Under the pieces are notes generated by a model. It was given only the letters and a program-made list of their open reading frames with translations. It had not been told where the DNA came from and ran no database searches. This document shows, piece by piece, positions 23,316 through 33,379 of a DNA stretch of 64,000 bases; position 1 is the first letter of the stretch; every line of letters begins with the position of its first letter. Origin of the DNA: Alistipes senegalensis (lineage in GTDB: Bacteria > Bacteroidota > Bacteroidia > Bacteroidales > Rikenellaceae). Position numbers and translations under genes: made by a program. The stretch covers positions 203,846 through 267,845 of the forward strand of contig JAMPGH010000001.1 of NCBI GenBank assembly GCA_023664045.1, given 5' to 3'.

Positions 23316-24425
23316 ATGAAACCGAAACATCTGCCGATCGTCGCCCTGCTCTGCTGCACGGGCATCGCACAGGCTCAGACCCCCGCCCCCGACATGGAGA
23401 CGGCCAAAGCCGCCGTACAGGAGATCAAGCTCAAGGATTTCCGCCCCGAATCGATCTTCCGCATCCCCGTTACGCAGGTGGAAAAAGCCCGCTTCGCGGC
23501 GATCGACATCCACTCGCACGACTACGCCCGCACCGACGAAGAGATCCGCGACTGGGTCGAGGCCCAGAAAGCCTGCGGCATCGAACGCACCCACATCCTG
23601 CACTGCAACTGGATCGGCGAGCCGTTCGAGACATTCGTCGAGAAATATGCGCCCTACGCAGACCAGTTCGCATTCTGGTGCTGCTTCGACTACACCGGCT
23701 ACGACGAGCCCGACTGGGCCGAACGCGCCGTGGCGCAGCTGGAGAAGTGCCGCCGCATGGGCGCCGTAGGCGTCGGCGAGCTGGTGGACAAGGGCACGGG
23801 CGACCTCTATGCCAATCCGGTTCCGGGCGAAGGCATCCACATGGACGACCCGAAGATGCGACCGCTGCTGGAGCGCTGCGGCCAGTTGGGCATGCCCGTC
23901 AGCATCCACATCGCCGAACCGATCTGGATGTACCTCCCGCTCGACGAACGCAACGACGGCCTGATGAACGGCGCCAACTGGGCCGTGGACACCACGGTCG
24001 AAGGCTGCCGCGACTACGAAGAACTGATGGCCACGTTCGAACGCACCGTAGCGGCCTATCCCGGCACGACCTTCATCGCCTGCCACTACCTGAACATGAA
24101 TCAGGATCTCGAACGGCTGGGCGCCCTGCTCGACAAGTACCCCAACCTCTACGTCGACCTCTCGGGCCGCATGGGCGAAGCGGCCGTAACGCCGCGCGCC
24201 ACGCGCCGCTTCCTCCTGAAATACGCCGACCGGGTACTCTACGGCACCGACAACGGCATGTCGCCCTCGATGTACCGGCTGACGTTCCGTCTGCTGGAGA
24301 CCGAAGACGAACACATCTACAACCCCGATTTCGGCTACCACTGGGCATACGGCGGCTTCCATCTGCCGGACAAGGTGCTCCGAAAGATCTATCGCGACAA
24401 CGCCCTGCGGATTCTGAAAAAATAA
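23316..24425 (+). CDS. Exported amidohydrolase-2 family protein
   Basis: 369 residues with a signal peptide (MKPKHLPIVALLCCTGIAQAQ). The mature part is an amidohydrolase-2 TIM-barrel: the metal site starts with AAIDIHSHDY (about 64-73), followed by VSIHIAEP (about 194-201), FIACHYLNM and ends with VLYGTDNGM (about 307-315, metal Asp). Members include metal-dependent decarboxylases, lactonases and uronate-type isomerases. The signal peptide places it in the periplasm, so it is not the cytoplasmic GalNAc-6-phosphate deacetylase the pathway would need. It stands between the cytoplasmic pathway genes and the GH36 gene, suggesting action on a released sugar or a glycan substituent. Confidence 0.65.
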   Translation: MKPKHLPIVALLCCTGIAQAQTPAPDMETAKAAVQEIKLKDFRPESIFRIPVTQVEKARFAAIDIHSHDYARTDEEIRDWVEAQKACGIERTHILHCNWIGEPFETFVEKYAPYADQFAFWCCFDYTGYDEPDWAERAVAQLEKCRRMGAVGVGELVDKGTGDLYANPVPGEGIHMDDPKMRPLLERCGQLGMPVSIHIAEPIWMYLPLDERNDGLMNGANWAVDTTVEGCRDYEELMATFERTVAAYPGTTFIACHYLNMNQDLERLGALLDKYPNLYVDLSGRMGEAAVTPRATRRFLLKYADRVLYGTDNGMSPSMYRLTFRLLETEDEHIYNPDFGYHWAYGGFHLPDKVLRKIYRDNALRILKK

Positions 24426-24445
24426 CCGGACAAACACCGAACCGA

Positions 24446-26482
24446 ATGAAACTTCGCTATCTATCGTCGCTCCTGCTCCTTGCAGCCGCAGCGGTATCGT
24501 GCCATGACGGAAAAACCCTCGTCCACGGCGACCTCCGCATCGAAATCGACGAACGCATGCACTGGCGCATCGCGTCGCTGGCCGAGGAGACCCCGCTGTG
24601 CGGAGAGTTCATGCCTCAGGGCATCCTGACGACCGACGAGATGCGGATCGCCGACTTCCGGCTTCTCCGCGCACGCCGCATCGGCAAGGGCTACGACCTG
24701 ACGGGCCTCTACGAAGAGAACGGCATCCGGGTCGAAAAGCACCTGCGCCTCATGACCGACGCCGAATTTCCCGACATGGCGCTCGTAGAGACCTACTATG
24801 TGAACCGGGGGCGCCCGCTGACGATCCGTTCCGCAACGCAGAACACGTTCACGGTCGAAACGGACTCGCTGATCTGGTCGTTCCAACCCACATCGACCTC
24901 CGCACGGCAAGACTGGATTCTGCCCGTACGTCCGGGATTCGAACAACAGAACTATTTGGGCATGAACGACTCCGACTACGGAGGCGGCATCCCGATGATA
25001 ACCCTCTGGCGCCCCGACTGCGGCATCAGCACCGGACTGCGCGAACCGACGCTGCAGATGATCTCGATGCCCGTCGGCTGGGCCGAAGAAGCGGCCGCGC
25101 CGACCGCCGGACTGCGCCGCGACTTCAAGGAGGGGCCGATACTCGAGGAAGGCGACACGCTCCGGCTCGACCGCTCGTTCGTATCGGTGCACAAGGGCGA
25201 TTTCTATGCTCCGCTCCGGCAGTTCACCCGCTACATGCAGCGGTACGAAGGTTTCCGGCTGGCCGATTCGGAGCCCGAGGCATTCGAACCCGTCTGGTGC
25301 GCATGGGGCTACGAACGCATGTTCACCCTCGACGAAGTGATCGGCACGCTGCCCAAAGTGGCGGAACTGGGCTTCCGCTGGGTCGACGTCGACGACGGAT
25401 TCCAGATCGCCGAAGGCGACTGGGAACCCAACTCCCGCTTTCCGGGCGGCGACCGCGACATGCGCCGCCTGACCGACGCGATCCATGCCCGCGGGCTGAA
25501 AGCCAAGCTGTGGTGGGCGCCGCTGGCCGCCGATCCGGGCACGCGGATCCTGCGCGAACACCCCGAGATGCAACTCATCACGGAAGAGGGCGGACCCGAG
25601 TTCATCAGCTGGTGGGACAGCTACTATCTCTCGCCGGTGAACCCTGCGACCGAACGCTACACGGTCGACCTGGTCGACCGCTTCATCGACCGGTGGAACT
25701 TCGACGGCCTGAAGCTGGACGGCCAGCATCTGAACTGCTGCATGCCCGACCACAATCCGCATAGCGGACTGGCCTGCCCGGACGTGGCGGTCGAACGGTT
25801 CCCGACCTTTTTCAAGGCGATCTTCGACCGGGCGCGCACGCTGAAACCCGACGCCGTGGTGCAACTCTGTCCCTGCGGCTGCGCGATGAACTTCTTCAAC
25901 CTGCCCTACATGAATCAGGCCGTGGCTTCGGATCCCACGTCGAGCTGGCAGATCCGTCTCAAAGGCAAAGCCTACAAGGCCATCAACCAACGCATGGCCT
26001 ACTATGCGGACCATGTGGAGCTGAGCGACGGAGGTCTCGACTTCCCCACGCAGATAGGCATCGGAGGCGTGGTGGGCTCGAAATTCACGTGGCCGAGAAA
26101 CAATCCCCACGTCAAGGAAGACTACCGCCTGACGCCCGCCAAAGAAGCGCTCTACAAAAAATGGGTGGCTCTCTACAATGAAAAGATGCTGCCCAAAGGC
26201 GACTACCTGAATCTCTACGACATCGCGTGGGACAAACCCGAGACGCACGTCATCCGCAAGGACGGGAGCATGTACTATGCGTTCTACGCCGACGAATGGA
26301 AAGGCGGGGAGATCGCGCTGCGGGGCCTCGATCCGAATCTCGCCTACACGATCACGGAATACGCTGCCGACGGCCGCACCTACGTCGTCGAAGGCAGCCG
26401 TCCGGTCATCGCCCCCGCATTCGAAGGCAGCTACCTGATCGAAGCGACGCCTCGCCCGACCACAACAACCAACAACCACTAA
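24446..26482 (+). CDS. GH36-like alpha-galactosidase / alpha-N-acetylgalactosaminidase lipoprotein
   Basis: 678 residues. The N-terminus ends in a lipobox (AAVSC, Cys19), so a lipoprotein in the periplasm or on the surface. An N-terminal beta-sandwich (about 25-265) precedes a TIM-barrel: FRWVDVDDGFQ (310-320), LKAKLWWAPLAADPGTRI (351-368), and FDGLKLDG (419-426) with Asp425 as the probable nucleophile. ASDPTSSW supplies the likely acid/base Asp near 494. This matches clan GH-D (GH36/GH27), retaining enzymes acting on alpha-galactosides or alpha-GalNAc. With the galactosamine/tagatose genes upstream, alpha-GalNAc is attractive but unproven. Nearest downstream gene is susC. Confidence 0.75.
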   Translation: MKLRYLSSLLLLAAAAVSCHDGKTLVHGDLRIEIDERMHWRIASLAEETPLCGEFMPQGILTTDEMRIADFRLLRARRIGKGYDLTGLYEENGIRVEKHLRLMTDAEFPDMALVETYYVNRGRPLTIRSATQNTFTVETDSLIWSFQPTSTSARQDWILPVRPGFEQQNYLGMNDSDYGGGIPMITLWRPDCGISTGLREPTLQMISMPVGWAEEAAAPTAGLRRDFKEGPILEEGDTLRLDRSFVSVHKGDFYAPLRQFTRYMQRYEGFRLADSEPEAFEPVWCAWGYERMFTLDEVIGTLPKVAELGFRWVDVDDGFQIAEGDWEPNSRFPGGDRDMRRLTDAIHARGLKAKLWWAPLAADPGTRILREHPEMQLITEEGGPEFISWWDSYYLSPVNPATERYTVDLVDRFIDRWNFDGLKLDGQHLNCCMPDHNPHSGLACPDVAVERFPTFFKAIFDRARTLKPDAVVQLCPCGCAMNFFNLPYMNQAVASDPTSSWQIRLKGKAYKAINQRMAYYADHVELSDGGLDFPTQIGIGGVVGSKFTWPRNNPHVKEDYRLTPAKEALYKKWVALYNEKMLPKGDYLNLYDIAWDKPETHVIRKDGSMYYAFYADEWKGGEIALRGLDPNLAYTITEYAADGRTYVVEGSRPVIAPAFEGSYLIEATPRPTTTTNNH

Positions 26483-26487
26483 ACCCT

Positions 26488-29484
26488 ATGCACATGAAAC
26501 TACTACACAAGACGCAAATCGTATGCGCCTGGCTGCTTCTGCAGACGGCGGGCGCTTTCGCCCAGACTCCGGTCGGGGGCACGGTCGTCGCAGCCGAAGA
26601 CGGACAACCGTTGGTAGGCGTAACCGTATTCGTGGAGAGCGACATGACGCGCGGCACCTCGACCGATGCCGCAGGTCGCTACTCGCTCGCCGCGGCCGCC
26701 GACGAAGTACTCGTATTCAGCTTCATCGGCTGCGAAACGACCAAAGAACGGGTCAACAACCGCACGGTGATCGACGTCGCGCTCCGCTCCCAGAGCAACC
26801 AGCTGGACGACGTGGTCGTGATGGGCTACTCGACCCAGAGCAAGGCCGAACTCTCCAGCTCGGTGGTAACGCTCAAGGGCGAAGAACTGACCAACATCAC
26901 GACTCCCGACGTGGGCAACATGCTGCAGGGCAAGGCGGCGGGCGTATTGGTCTACAATACCTCGGGACAGCCGGGCGCAGCGGCTACGATCCGCGTGCGA
27001 GGCACGGGATCGATCTCGGCCGACTCCGACCCGCTCTACGTGGTGGACGGCATCATCGGCGGCTCGTTCAACCCCAACGACATCGAAACCCTCACGGTAC
27101 TCAAGGATGCCGGAGCCACGGCGCTCTACGGATCGGAAGGTGCTGGCGGCGTCATCGTCATCACGACCAAATCGGCCAAACAAGGACAGAAGACCACCGT
27201 CAACTTCAAGATCTCGGCCGGCATGAAGCAGGTGCTTCAGGGCCGCCTGAAGATGATGGATTCGAAAGAACTCTACCGCACGCAGCAATCCTTCATGCCC
27301 GAAGTGCTCTTCAACGCCCAGCGTCCCGAGTCGCTGCTCGACCAGAACTTCGACTGGGTGGACGCCATCTTCCGCACAGGCGTCGTGCAGAACTACTACG
27401 CCTCGCTGGCCGGCAGCTCGGGCAAGACGAACTACTTCGTGAGCTTCGACCACTACAATGAAGACGGCACGCTCATCAACACGAACTACATCCGCAACAC
27501 GGCCCGCGTGAATCTCTCGACAGAACTCCACCGCACGCTGAAGATGAACACGCGCATCGCCTACACCGATACGCGGGACAAGAGCGCCTCGACCTACCAG
27601 ACGCTCGAATACGCCTACGGTCTGCTGCCGTGGGACAACCCCTATCATGCGGACGGCACGCCCAAAGACCTGCTGCACGACTCCTCGCTGGGGTGGCTTT
27701 CGCAGAACCGCTACAACATCTTCCACAACGAGAAATACAACTACGCCAAGTCGCACGGCGACAACCTGACGGCCGACCTTCAGTTCGTCTGGCAGATCGC
27801 CCCGTGGCTTTCGTTCACCACGTCGAACCGCTACGACGTCTCCCACTCGAAATACACCGTCTACAACGACCCGCGCACCTTCTCGGACACCGACGATCCC
27901 AAAGGCACGCTCTACGAGAGCCTGAGCGGCGGATGGGGTCTCTCGACCTCCAACCTGCTGAAAGCCTACAAGAGCTTCGGCGACCATACGGTCAACGGTC
28001 TGATCGGCTACGAGTACGGCATCAACAAACAGGAGTACACCAACGTTACGGGCAAGAACATGCCGCAGGGCATGCCCGCGCTGGATGCGACGATTCCCTA
28101 CACCAACGGAGGCTACGAAGTCTGGGGCGAGGGCTATTCGCTCTTCGCGCAGGCACAGTACAGCTATGCCAACAAATACATCCTCACGGCCTCGTTCCGT
28201 GCCGACGCGAGCTCGAAATTCGCGCCCAAGAACCGCACGGGCTACTTCCCCTCGGTATCGGCTTCGTGGGTAATCAGCCATGAAAACTGGCTCAAGGAGA
28301 GCGACGTGGTCAAGTTGCTCAAGCTGCGCGCCTCGTGGGGACAGACCGGCAACTCGTCGATCGGCTCCTACATGTATCTGGATTCCTACACGCTTTCGAG
28401 CCAGTATCAGAACAACGTGGGCGCCGTGCCCGTACGCAAGGCCAATCCCTATCTGGGCTGGGAGACGGCCGACATGACGAGCGTGGGCGTGGACGTCAAC
28501 CTGTGGGACCGGCTGGAAATCGCCGTCGACTTCTACCACATCGTCAACAAGGACCTGCTGCTCAACGTACCTACGGCTCCGAACACGGGATTCTTCGAAT
28601 TCACGGACAACGCCGGCAAGGTTCGTAACCGAGGTATCGAAATCTCGCTCAACACGACCAACATCCGCCACCGCAACTTCGTGTGGAACACGACCTTCAA
28701 CATCGGCCTGAACCGCAACAAGGTATTGTCGACTCCCACGCCCGAAGGATTCCTGCAGTCGAACACCAGCGGCACGGTTACGCAGATCGTCATCCCGGGT
28801 CAGGACATCTACAGCTGGTACATGCCCAAGTGGCTGGGCGTCGACCCCTCGAACGGCGATCCCGTCTGGGAGAAACTGCTCCGCGACGAGGAGGGCAACG
28901 TGATCGGCTCGGCCCCCACGAACGTCTACAACGAAGCCGAGAAACAGATCGTAGGCAAGGCCACGCCCAAATTCAGCGGCGGTTTCATCAACACGTTCCG
29001 CTTCTTCAACTTCACGCTCGACGTAGCCTGCAACTTCGTCTACGGCAACAAGATCTTCAACTACGACCGCACGATCTACGACAACGACGGAGCCTTCACC
29101 AACTACAACATGGTCTCCTTCGACAACGGACTGAAGTGGAAACGCTGGGAGAAGGAGGGCGACGCTGCGACCCACCCGCGCGCCGTGTCGTTCGGCAACA
29201 AGAACTCCAACGCCGTTTCGTCGCGCTATCTGGAGGACGGCAGCTTCTTCCGCATCAAGAACATCACGCTGGCCTACGACTTCCCGAAGAAACTCATCAA
29301 CCGGATGCACATGCAGGGTCTGAGAGTCTACTTCTCGACGGACAACGTAGCCACCTTCACGCGCTTCTCGGGCATGGACCCCGAAGTCGACCTGCAAGGC
29401 ACGCAATACACGCTGGCGGGCATGTACACCTCGCCCTATCCGGTGGGACGCACCTACATGTTCGGCGTGGACCTGACCTTCTGA
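26488..29484 (+). CDS. SusC-type TonB-linked outer-membrane glycan transporter
   Basis: 998 residues from the ATG at 26488 (an alternative ATG at 26494 would trim two residues). Signal peptide, carboxypeptidase-regulatory-like domain (about 28-105), TonB-box/plug start DDVVVMGYSTQSKAELSSSV, then LYVVDGIIGGSFNPNDIETL and a 22-strand-type barrel ending GRTYMFGVDLTF. It carries oligosaccharides into the periplasm with the SusD partner encoded 38 bases downstream. It is the first SusC/D pair of the window and belongs to the agaS-to-GH31 operon. Length is typical for SusC. Confidence 0.95.
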   Translation: MHMKLLHKTQIVCAWLLLQTAGAFAQTPVGGTVVAAEDGQPLVGVTVFVESDMTRGTSTDAAGRYSLAAAADEVLVFSFIGCETTKERVNNRTVIDVALRSQSNQLDDVVVMGYSTQSKAELSSSVVTLKGEELTNITTPDVGNMLQGKAAGVLVYNTSGQPGAAATIRVRGTGSISADSDPLYVVDGIIGGSFNPNDIETLTVLKDAGATALYGSEGAGGVIVITTKSAKQGQKTTVNFKISAGMKQVLQGRLKMMDSKELYRTQQSFMPEVLFNAQRPESLLDQNFDWVDAIFRTGVVQNYYASLAGSSGKTNYFVSFDHYNEDGTLINTNYIRNTARVNLSTELHRTLKMNTRIAYTDTRDKSASTYQTLEYAYGLLPWDNPYHADGTPKDLLHDSSLGWLSQNRYNIFHNEKYNYAKSHGDNLTADLQFVWQIAPWLSFTTSNRYDVSHSKYTVYNDPRTFSDTDDPKGTLYESLSGGWGLSTSNLLKAYKSFGDHTVNGLIGYEYGINKQEYTNVTGKNMPQGMPALDATIPYTNGGYEVWGEGYSLFAQAQYSYANKYILTASFRADASSKFAPKNRTGYFPSVSASWVISHENWLKESDVVKLLKLRASWGQTGNSSIGSYMYLDSYTLSSQYQNNVGAVPVRKANPYLGWETADMTSVGVDVNLWDRLEIAVDFYHIVNKDLLLNVPTAPNTGFFEFTDNAGKVRNRGIEISLNTTNIRHRNFVWNTTFNIGLNRNKVLSTPTPEGFLQSNTSGTVTQIVIPGQDIYSWYMPKWLGVDPSNGDPVWEKLLRDEEGNVIGSAPTNVYNEAEKQIVGKATPKFSGGFINTFRFFNFTLDVACNFVYGNKIFNYDRTIYDNDGAFTNYNMVSFDNGLKWKRWEKEGDAATHPRAVSFGNKNSNAVSSRYLEDGSFFRIKNITLAYDFPKKLINRMHMQGLRVYFSTDNVATFTRFSGMDPEVDLQGTQYTLAGMYTSPYPVGRTYMFGVDLTF

Positions 29485-29521
29485 TGAAAACCCCGAATAC
29501 CAACCGACAAAACACAAAACG

Positions 29522-31213
29522 ATGAAAAAGATAATCCCGATACTGATCCTCCCGCTGCTGCTCGCAAGCTGCGAACTGGACCACTACCCCACCAACACCA
29601 TGACCTCGGGGCAGCTGGCGGGCAACCCGGCTTCGGCCGTCTACAGCACCGACGGCAACTACTCGATGTTCAAGGATCATCTGGAGTACAAGGGCACCGT
29701 CTACACGGGCAACTCCTACATACGCCACTTCTTCCAGATGGCCGAATTCCACGGCGACAACGTAACGCTGGCCCACAAGACCGAGGACCCGCTCTACGAC
29801 GAAATCTGCTACAGCGATCTGGTAACGGCCAATCCCAACGCCTACCTGTGGTGGTGCGCCTACCACATCATCTACTCGGCCAACTCGATCATCGAGTCGC
29901 TGCCCGAGGGGACGTCGGCCGTCTACGACCATATTCTGGGCGAGAACTACTTCATGCGCGCCATATGCCACCTCAATCTGGCGACGCTCTTCGCCAAGCC
30001 CTATGCGATGGGCCGCGACAACATGGGCGTGATCCTGCACACGTCGACCGCGGACAACAACTCCGTGCGGGCGACCGTCGGAGCCGTCTACGATCAGGTA
30101 CGCGACGACCTGATCGAAGCCGCCCGGCTGATGGCCGCCGACGAGAGCCGCGTGGTGAACCACGGTTACATCTCGCGCGACGCGGCGCTGGGTCTGCTGA
30201 GCCGCGTCTACCTCTACCGCGAGGAGAACGACAAGGTGATCGAGACGGTCGACGAGATGCTCGCCGGAGCCTCGGCGGCCAGCAAGCTCGATCCCGACTG
30301 CGAGGGCTATTTCGCCCATGCGCTCACCTCGCCCGAAACGCTGTGGGCCGTGGCGCACACGCAGGGCACCGAGGACCAGACCGGCCGCGAGACGATGGGC
30401 TCGATGTTCTACACCCCCGACGAGAAAGGCGTCGGCGGCTGGGCCGAGATGTACTACTCGGATCCGCTGCTCCAACTTTTCAAGCGCCATCCCGAAGACC
30501 GCCGCTACACGGGCTACTGCGAACAGCTCAAGCCCGATGCCGACGGCAAGCTGCAGGCCCGCTGGGCCGTCGAGAGCCAGAACAACGACACCTTCCGGCT
30601 GAACGAAATCCGCGATGTGGAGGAGGATGCGGACGGCAAACTTTCGCTCATGGATAACGGCACGAAATACGATATCACGGTCGAAACGGATAATCTCGAT
30701 ACGCGATACTACATCCAGTGGAAAGGCGAAAAGACCGAAGTCTTCATCGACCGGAAATGCTACACGTTCAACACCTGCCCGGCCTTCATGTGCAAGAAAT
30801 TCACGGGTCAGGACGGCGTGGCGCTGCTCTGCTCGCCGGTGATGCTGCGCTGGGCCGAAGTAATTCTGAACCGGGCCGAAGCCTACGCCAAAACGGGGAA
30901 CGAAGGCGGTGCGCTGGCCGACGTGAATGCCATCCGCGAACGGGCCGGTCTGACGGGCGATGCCCTCTACACCGCATCGAACTATGCGGCGGCCGGATAC
31001 GACAACCTGCTGGATCTGGTGCTCGACGAACGCCGGCTGGAACTCTGCTACGAGGGACACCGCGCATTCGACGTATTCCGCAACGGCAAGTCGATGGACC
31101 GCCGCTTCGCCGGCGTCCAGCCGTGGGAAGTGATCCAACACACCGACAACCGCATCCAATACCGCATTCCCTACGACGAGATCTCGGTGAGCGGCATTCC
31201 GCAGAACAACTAA
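29522..31213 (+). CDS. SusD/RagB-family surface glycan-binding lipoprotein
   Basis: 563 residues starting MKKIIPILILPLLLASCELD, with lipobox LASC (Cys17). SusD fold indicators: NYFMRAICHLNLATLFAKPYAM (first tetratricopeptide-like helices), RWAEVILNRAEAYAKTG near 442-458, LVLDERRLELCYEGHRAFDVFR (about 502-523) and a C-terminal YRIPYDEISVS. It captures glycan at the cell surface and acts as the lid of the SusC barrel encoded directly upstream. The gene lies in the plus-strand PUL and is followed 20 bases later by the three-domain lipoprotein in the SusE/F position. Confidence 0.95.
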   Translation: MKKIIPILILPLLLASCELDHYPTNTMTSGQLAGNPASAVYSTDGNYSMFKDHLEYKGTVYTGNSYIRHFFQMAEFHGDNVTLAHKTEDPLYDEICYSDLVTANPNAYLWWCAYHIIYSANSIIESLPEGTSAVYDHILGENYFMRAICHLNLATLFAKPYAMGRDNMGVILHTSTADNNSVRATVGAVYDQVRDDLIEAARLMAADESRVVNHGYISRDAALGLLSRVYLYREENDKVIETVDEMLAGASAASKLDPDCEGYFAHALTSPETLWAVAHTQGTEDQTGRETMGSMFYTPDEKGVGGWAEMYYSDPLLQLFKRHPEDRRYTGYCEQLKPDADGKLQARWAVESQNNDTFRLNEIRDVEEDADGKLSLMDNGTKYDITVETDNLDTRYYIQWKGEKTEVFIDRKCYTFNTCPAFMCKKFTGQDGVALLCSPVMLRWAEVILNRAEAYAKTGNEGGALADVNAIRERAGLTGDALYTASNYAAAGYDNLLDLVLDERRLELCYEGHRAFDVFRNGKSMDRRFAGVQPWEVIQHTDNRIQYRIPYDEISVSGIPQNN

Positions 31214-31233
31214 CCTGAAAAAACGACAAAACG

Positions 31234-33306
31234 ATGAAAAAGCATATTTTCAGACTTGCAGCGCTGCTCTGCACGACGGCCATCGGCCTGACGGCCTGCA
31301 CGATCGACGATCCGGTCGCCGGTCCGATCATCGGCGGGGACCGACCCGGTCCCACTCCGGGCGGCAAGGAGTACATCATCACCCCCGACGGCGACTTCTC
31401 CGACTGGGAGGCTATTCCGACGGCCGAACTGGCAGAGAGCACCGTTCCCGAAGACGCATTCTTCACCACAGGCAAGAAGGTGAAAGTCTACGCCGGAGCG
31501 ACCTACATCAACCTCTACGTGGAGTTCGAGGAGGATCCGCAGATGCCCGTGCAGATCATGCACCTCTACATCGACTCGGACAACGACCAGACCACCGGCT
31601 ACGGCAACACGGCATGGAAGAACGACGGTTCCGACATCCTTTTCGAAGGCTATCTGGTCGACGAGGAGACGGGCGAAAGCATCACCTACGATCCGACGAT
31701 CTTCGCCTACGAAGGCGAGGCGCTGGCCGAAAACTGGGACGGCTGGACGGAGGCCGTAGCACCGGGGCTCGGCGTATGCAGCAACTCGGAATTCGTGGAG
31801 CTGGGAAACGGACATAAAGCATTCGAAATGACCATTCTGCGCAGCGCCATTCCGGGGCTGGGCACCACGTTCCGCATGGGCGTGGCCCTCCAATACGACT
31901 GGAACGACATCGCTTACCTGCCGGCAGCCTCTGCCGTAGAGAGCAACGGCACGCCGGAGCACGGCCCGGCCGAGAACCTGCTGATCGGCGCAACGGGGGG
32001 GGGAACGTCGACGCCATCGAACGCGCAGATCGCCATCGACGGCGACTTCTCCGACTGGGAAGCGCTCGACAAACTGGACATCTTCGAATTCAAGGCGCCC
32101 GAAGGCAGCTACTATAAGACGATGCACACGCTGCGGGCCGCCTACAACAAGGACTACCTCTATATCTATCTCGAATACGACGGATCGGAGGAAGCCGACG
32201 CACAGATTCTCCAGCTGCTGCTCGATTCCGACGCGGCATTCGAAAACGGACTGGCGACTACAGGCTGGGGCGGCTGGTTCTTCGACAACGACGGCACCGA
32301 CCTGCTGCTCGAAGGCGAACTTGCGGGCTACGATCCTACGGTGATGCAATGGTCGGGAGAACCCATGTCGGGCGATTGGGCCTGGACCACGATTCTCGAA
32401 CCGGGAGCGGGCGTCGTAAGCGGCTCGCAGACCGTGAAGCTCGAAAACGGACACTCGGCCGTCGAGATCTCGATCTCGCGCGCCATGCCGGGCATGAGCG
32501 ACAAATGCCTGATCGGCGCCGCCCTCTCCGACAGCAGCTGGACCAACATCGGCATGCTGCCGGTAGGAGTCGCCGCGGACGATCAGAACGTGCTGGCCGA
32601 GAAACTGGCCGTCGACTTCACGCGCCGCAACGAACCGGGGGGGGGACAAACTCCGACCCCCGCGCCGACCGAAACGACGATCTCGATCGACGGCGACCTG
32701 AGCGACTGGGACGAAGTAACCGCAGCCAACGGCTATGAAACGATCTTGCCCGAAGAGGCGCACTACAAAGGCGCCCGCCGGCTGAAAGTTACGGCCGACA
32801 AGGATTTCATCTACCTCTATGTGGAATACGACAACTCGGCAGAGGCGAACGTAGGCATCATGGACGTATGGCTCGACACCGACATGGCTTTCGACGGCAG
32901 CGGGCTGGCGACCTCCGGCTGCGGCTCCTGGATCTGGAGCAACGACGGCTCGGAGTACATGATTCAGGGCCAGCTGTTCGACGAAAACGGCAACGGCGGC
33001 TGGGCGTATGCCGACGTGAACATGTACTCGGGGACACCGCTGGCCAACGAATGGGCATGGACTCCGGTCGTCAACGGCGGCATGGGCGCCACGAAGAGCT
33101 CGAAAGCCGTAGACTTGGGCAACGGCGTCTCGGCCATCGAAGCCTCGATCATGCGGGGCGCGATTCCCGGACTGGGCGATCGGGTGCTGTTGGGCGTAAT
33201 GCTGGAAACCGCGGCCTGGTCGGAAAGCGGCGTACTTCCGCAGCTGCCGGCCGACGAAAACGGCAACTACGTCGCCTCGGAGAAACTGACCGTAGTCCTG
33301 CCGTAA
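31234..33306 (+). CDS. Surface lipoprotein with three CBM9-like domains (SusE/F position)
   Basis: 690 residues with signal and lipobox (GLTAC, Cys near 21). After a short linker come three homologous domains of about 200 residues, starting at about 48, 265 and 483 with DGDFSDWEAI, DGDFSDWEAL and DGDLSDWDEV; each then has a Y/F-rich strand, an IDSDND/LDSDAA/LDTDMA segment and an IPGLG or MPGMS motif near the end. This resembles CBM9-like/DOMON-type beta-sandwiches. The linkers contain Gly-Gly-Gly encoded by nine consecutive G bases (31995-32003 and 32637-32645). Position after SusD suggests a glycan-binding role like SusE/SusF, perhaps multivalent. Confidence 0.75.
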   Translation: MKKHIFRLAALLCTTAIGLTACTIDDPVAGPIIGGDRPGPTPGGKEYIITPDGDFSDWEAIPTAELAESTVPEDAFFTTGKKVKVYAGATYINLYVEFEEDPQMPVQIMHLYIDSDNDQTTGYGNTAWKNDGSDILFEGYLVDEETGESITYDPTIFAYEGEALAENWDGWTEAVAPGLGVCSNSEFVELGNGHKAFEMTILRSAIPGLGTTFRMGVALQYDWNDIAYLPAASAVESNGTPEHGPAENLLIGATGGGTSTPSNAQIAIDGDFSDWEALDKLDIFEFKAPEGSYYKTMHTLRAAYNKDYLYIYLEYDGSEEADAQILQLLLDSDAAFENGLATTGWGGWFFDNDGTDLLLEGELAGYDPTVMQWSGEPMSGDWAWTTILEPGAGVVSGSQTVKLENGHSAVEISISRAMPGMSDKCLIGAALSDSSWTNIGMLPVGVAADDQNVLAEKLAVDFTRRNEPGGGQTPTPAPTETTISIDGDLSDWDEVTAANGYETILPEEAHYKGARRLKVTADKDFIYLYVEYDNSAEANVGIMDVWLDTDMAFDGSGLATSGCGSWIWSNDGSEYMIQGQLFDENGNGGWAYADVNMYSGTPLANEWAWTPVVNGGMGATKSSKAVDLGNGVSAIEASIMRGAIPGLGDRVLLGVMLETAAWSESGVLPQLPADENGNYVASEKLTVVLP

Positions 33307-33325
33307 AGAACCTATCGTAGAACAA

Positions 33326-33358
33326 GATACCGGCACCGAGCGCATCGATGCCGGTATC
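33326..33358 (+). terminator. Hairpin after the SusCD-lipoprotein genes
   Basis: Perfect 10-bp stem GATACCGGCA (33326-33335) with TGCCGGTATC (33349-33358), followed by GTTTC and then A bases, so the U-run is poor. It probably attenuates transcription or protects the 3' end of the upstream mRNA rather than stopping the operon completely, since the next gene begins at 33380 without its own clear promoter. Confidence 0.5.
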
Positions 33359-33379
33359 GTTTCAAAAAAACGACCGCTT

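Noticed and set aside
26503..29517. Long open minus-strand frame opposite susC
   Set aside because: Repetitive Val/Arg/Asp-rich translation without domains; the SusC frame explains the region.
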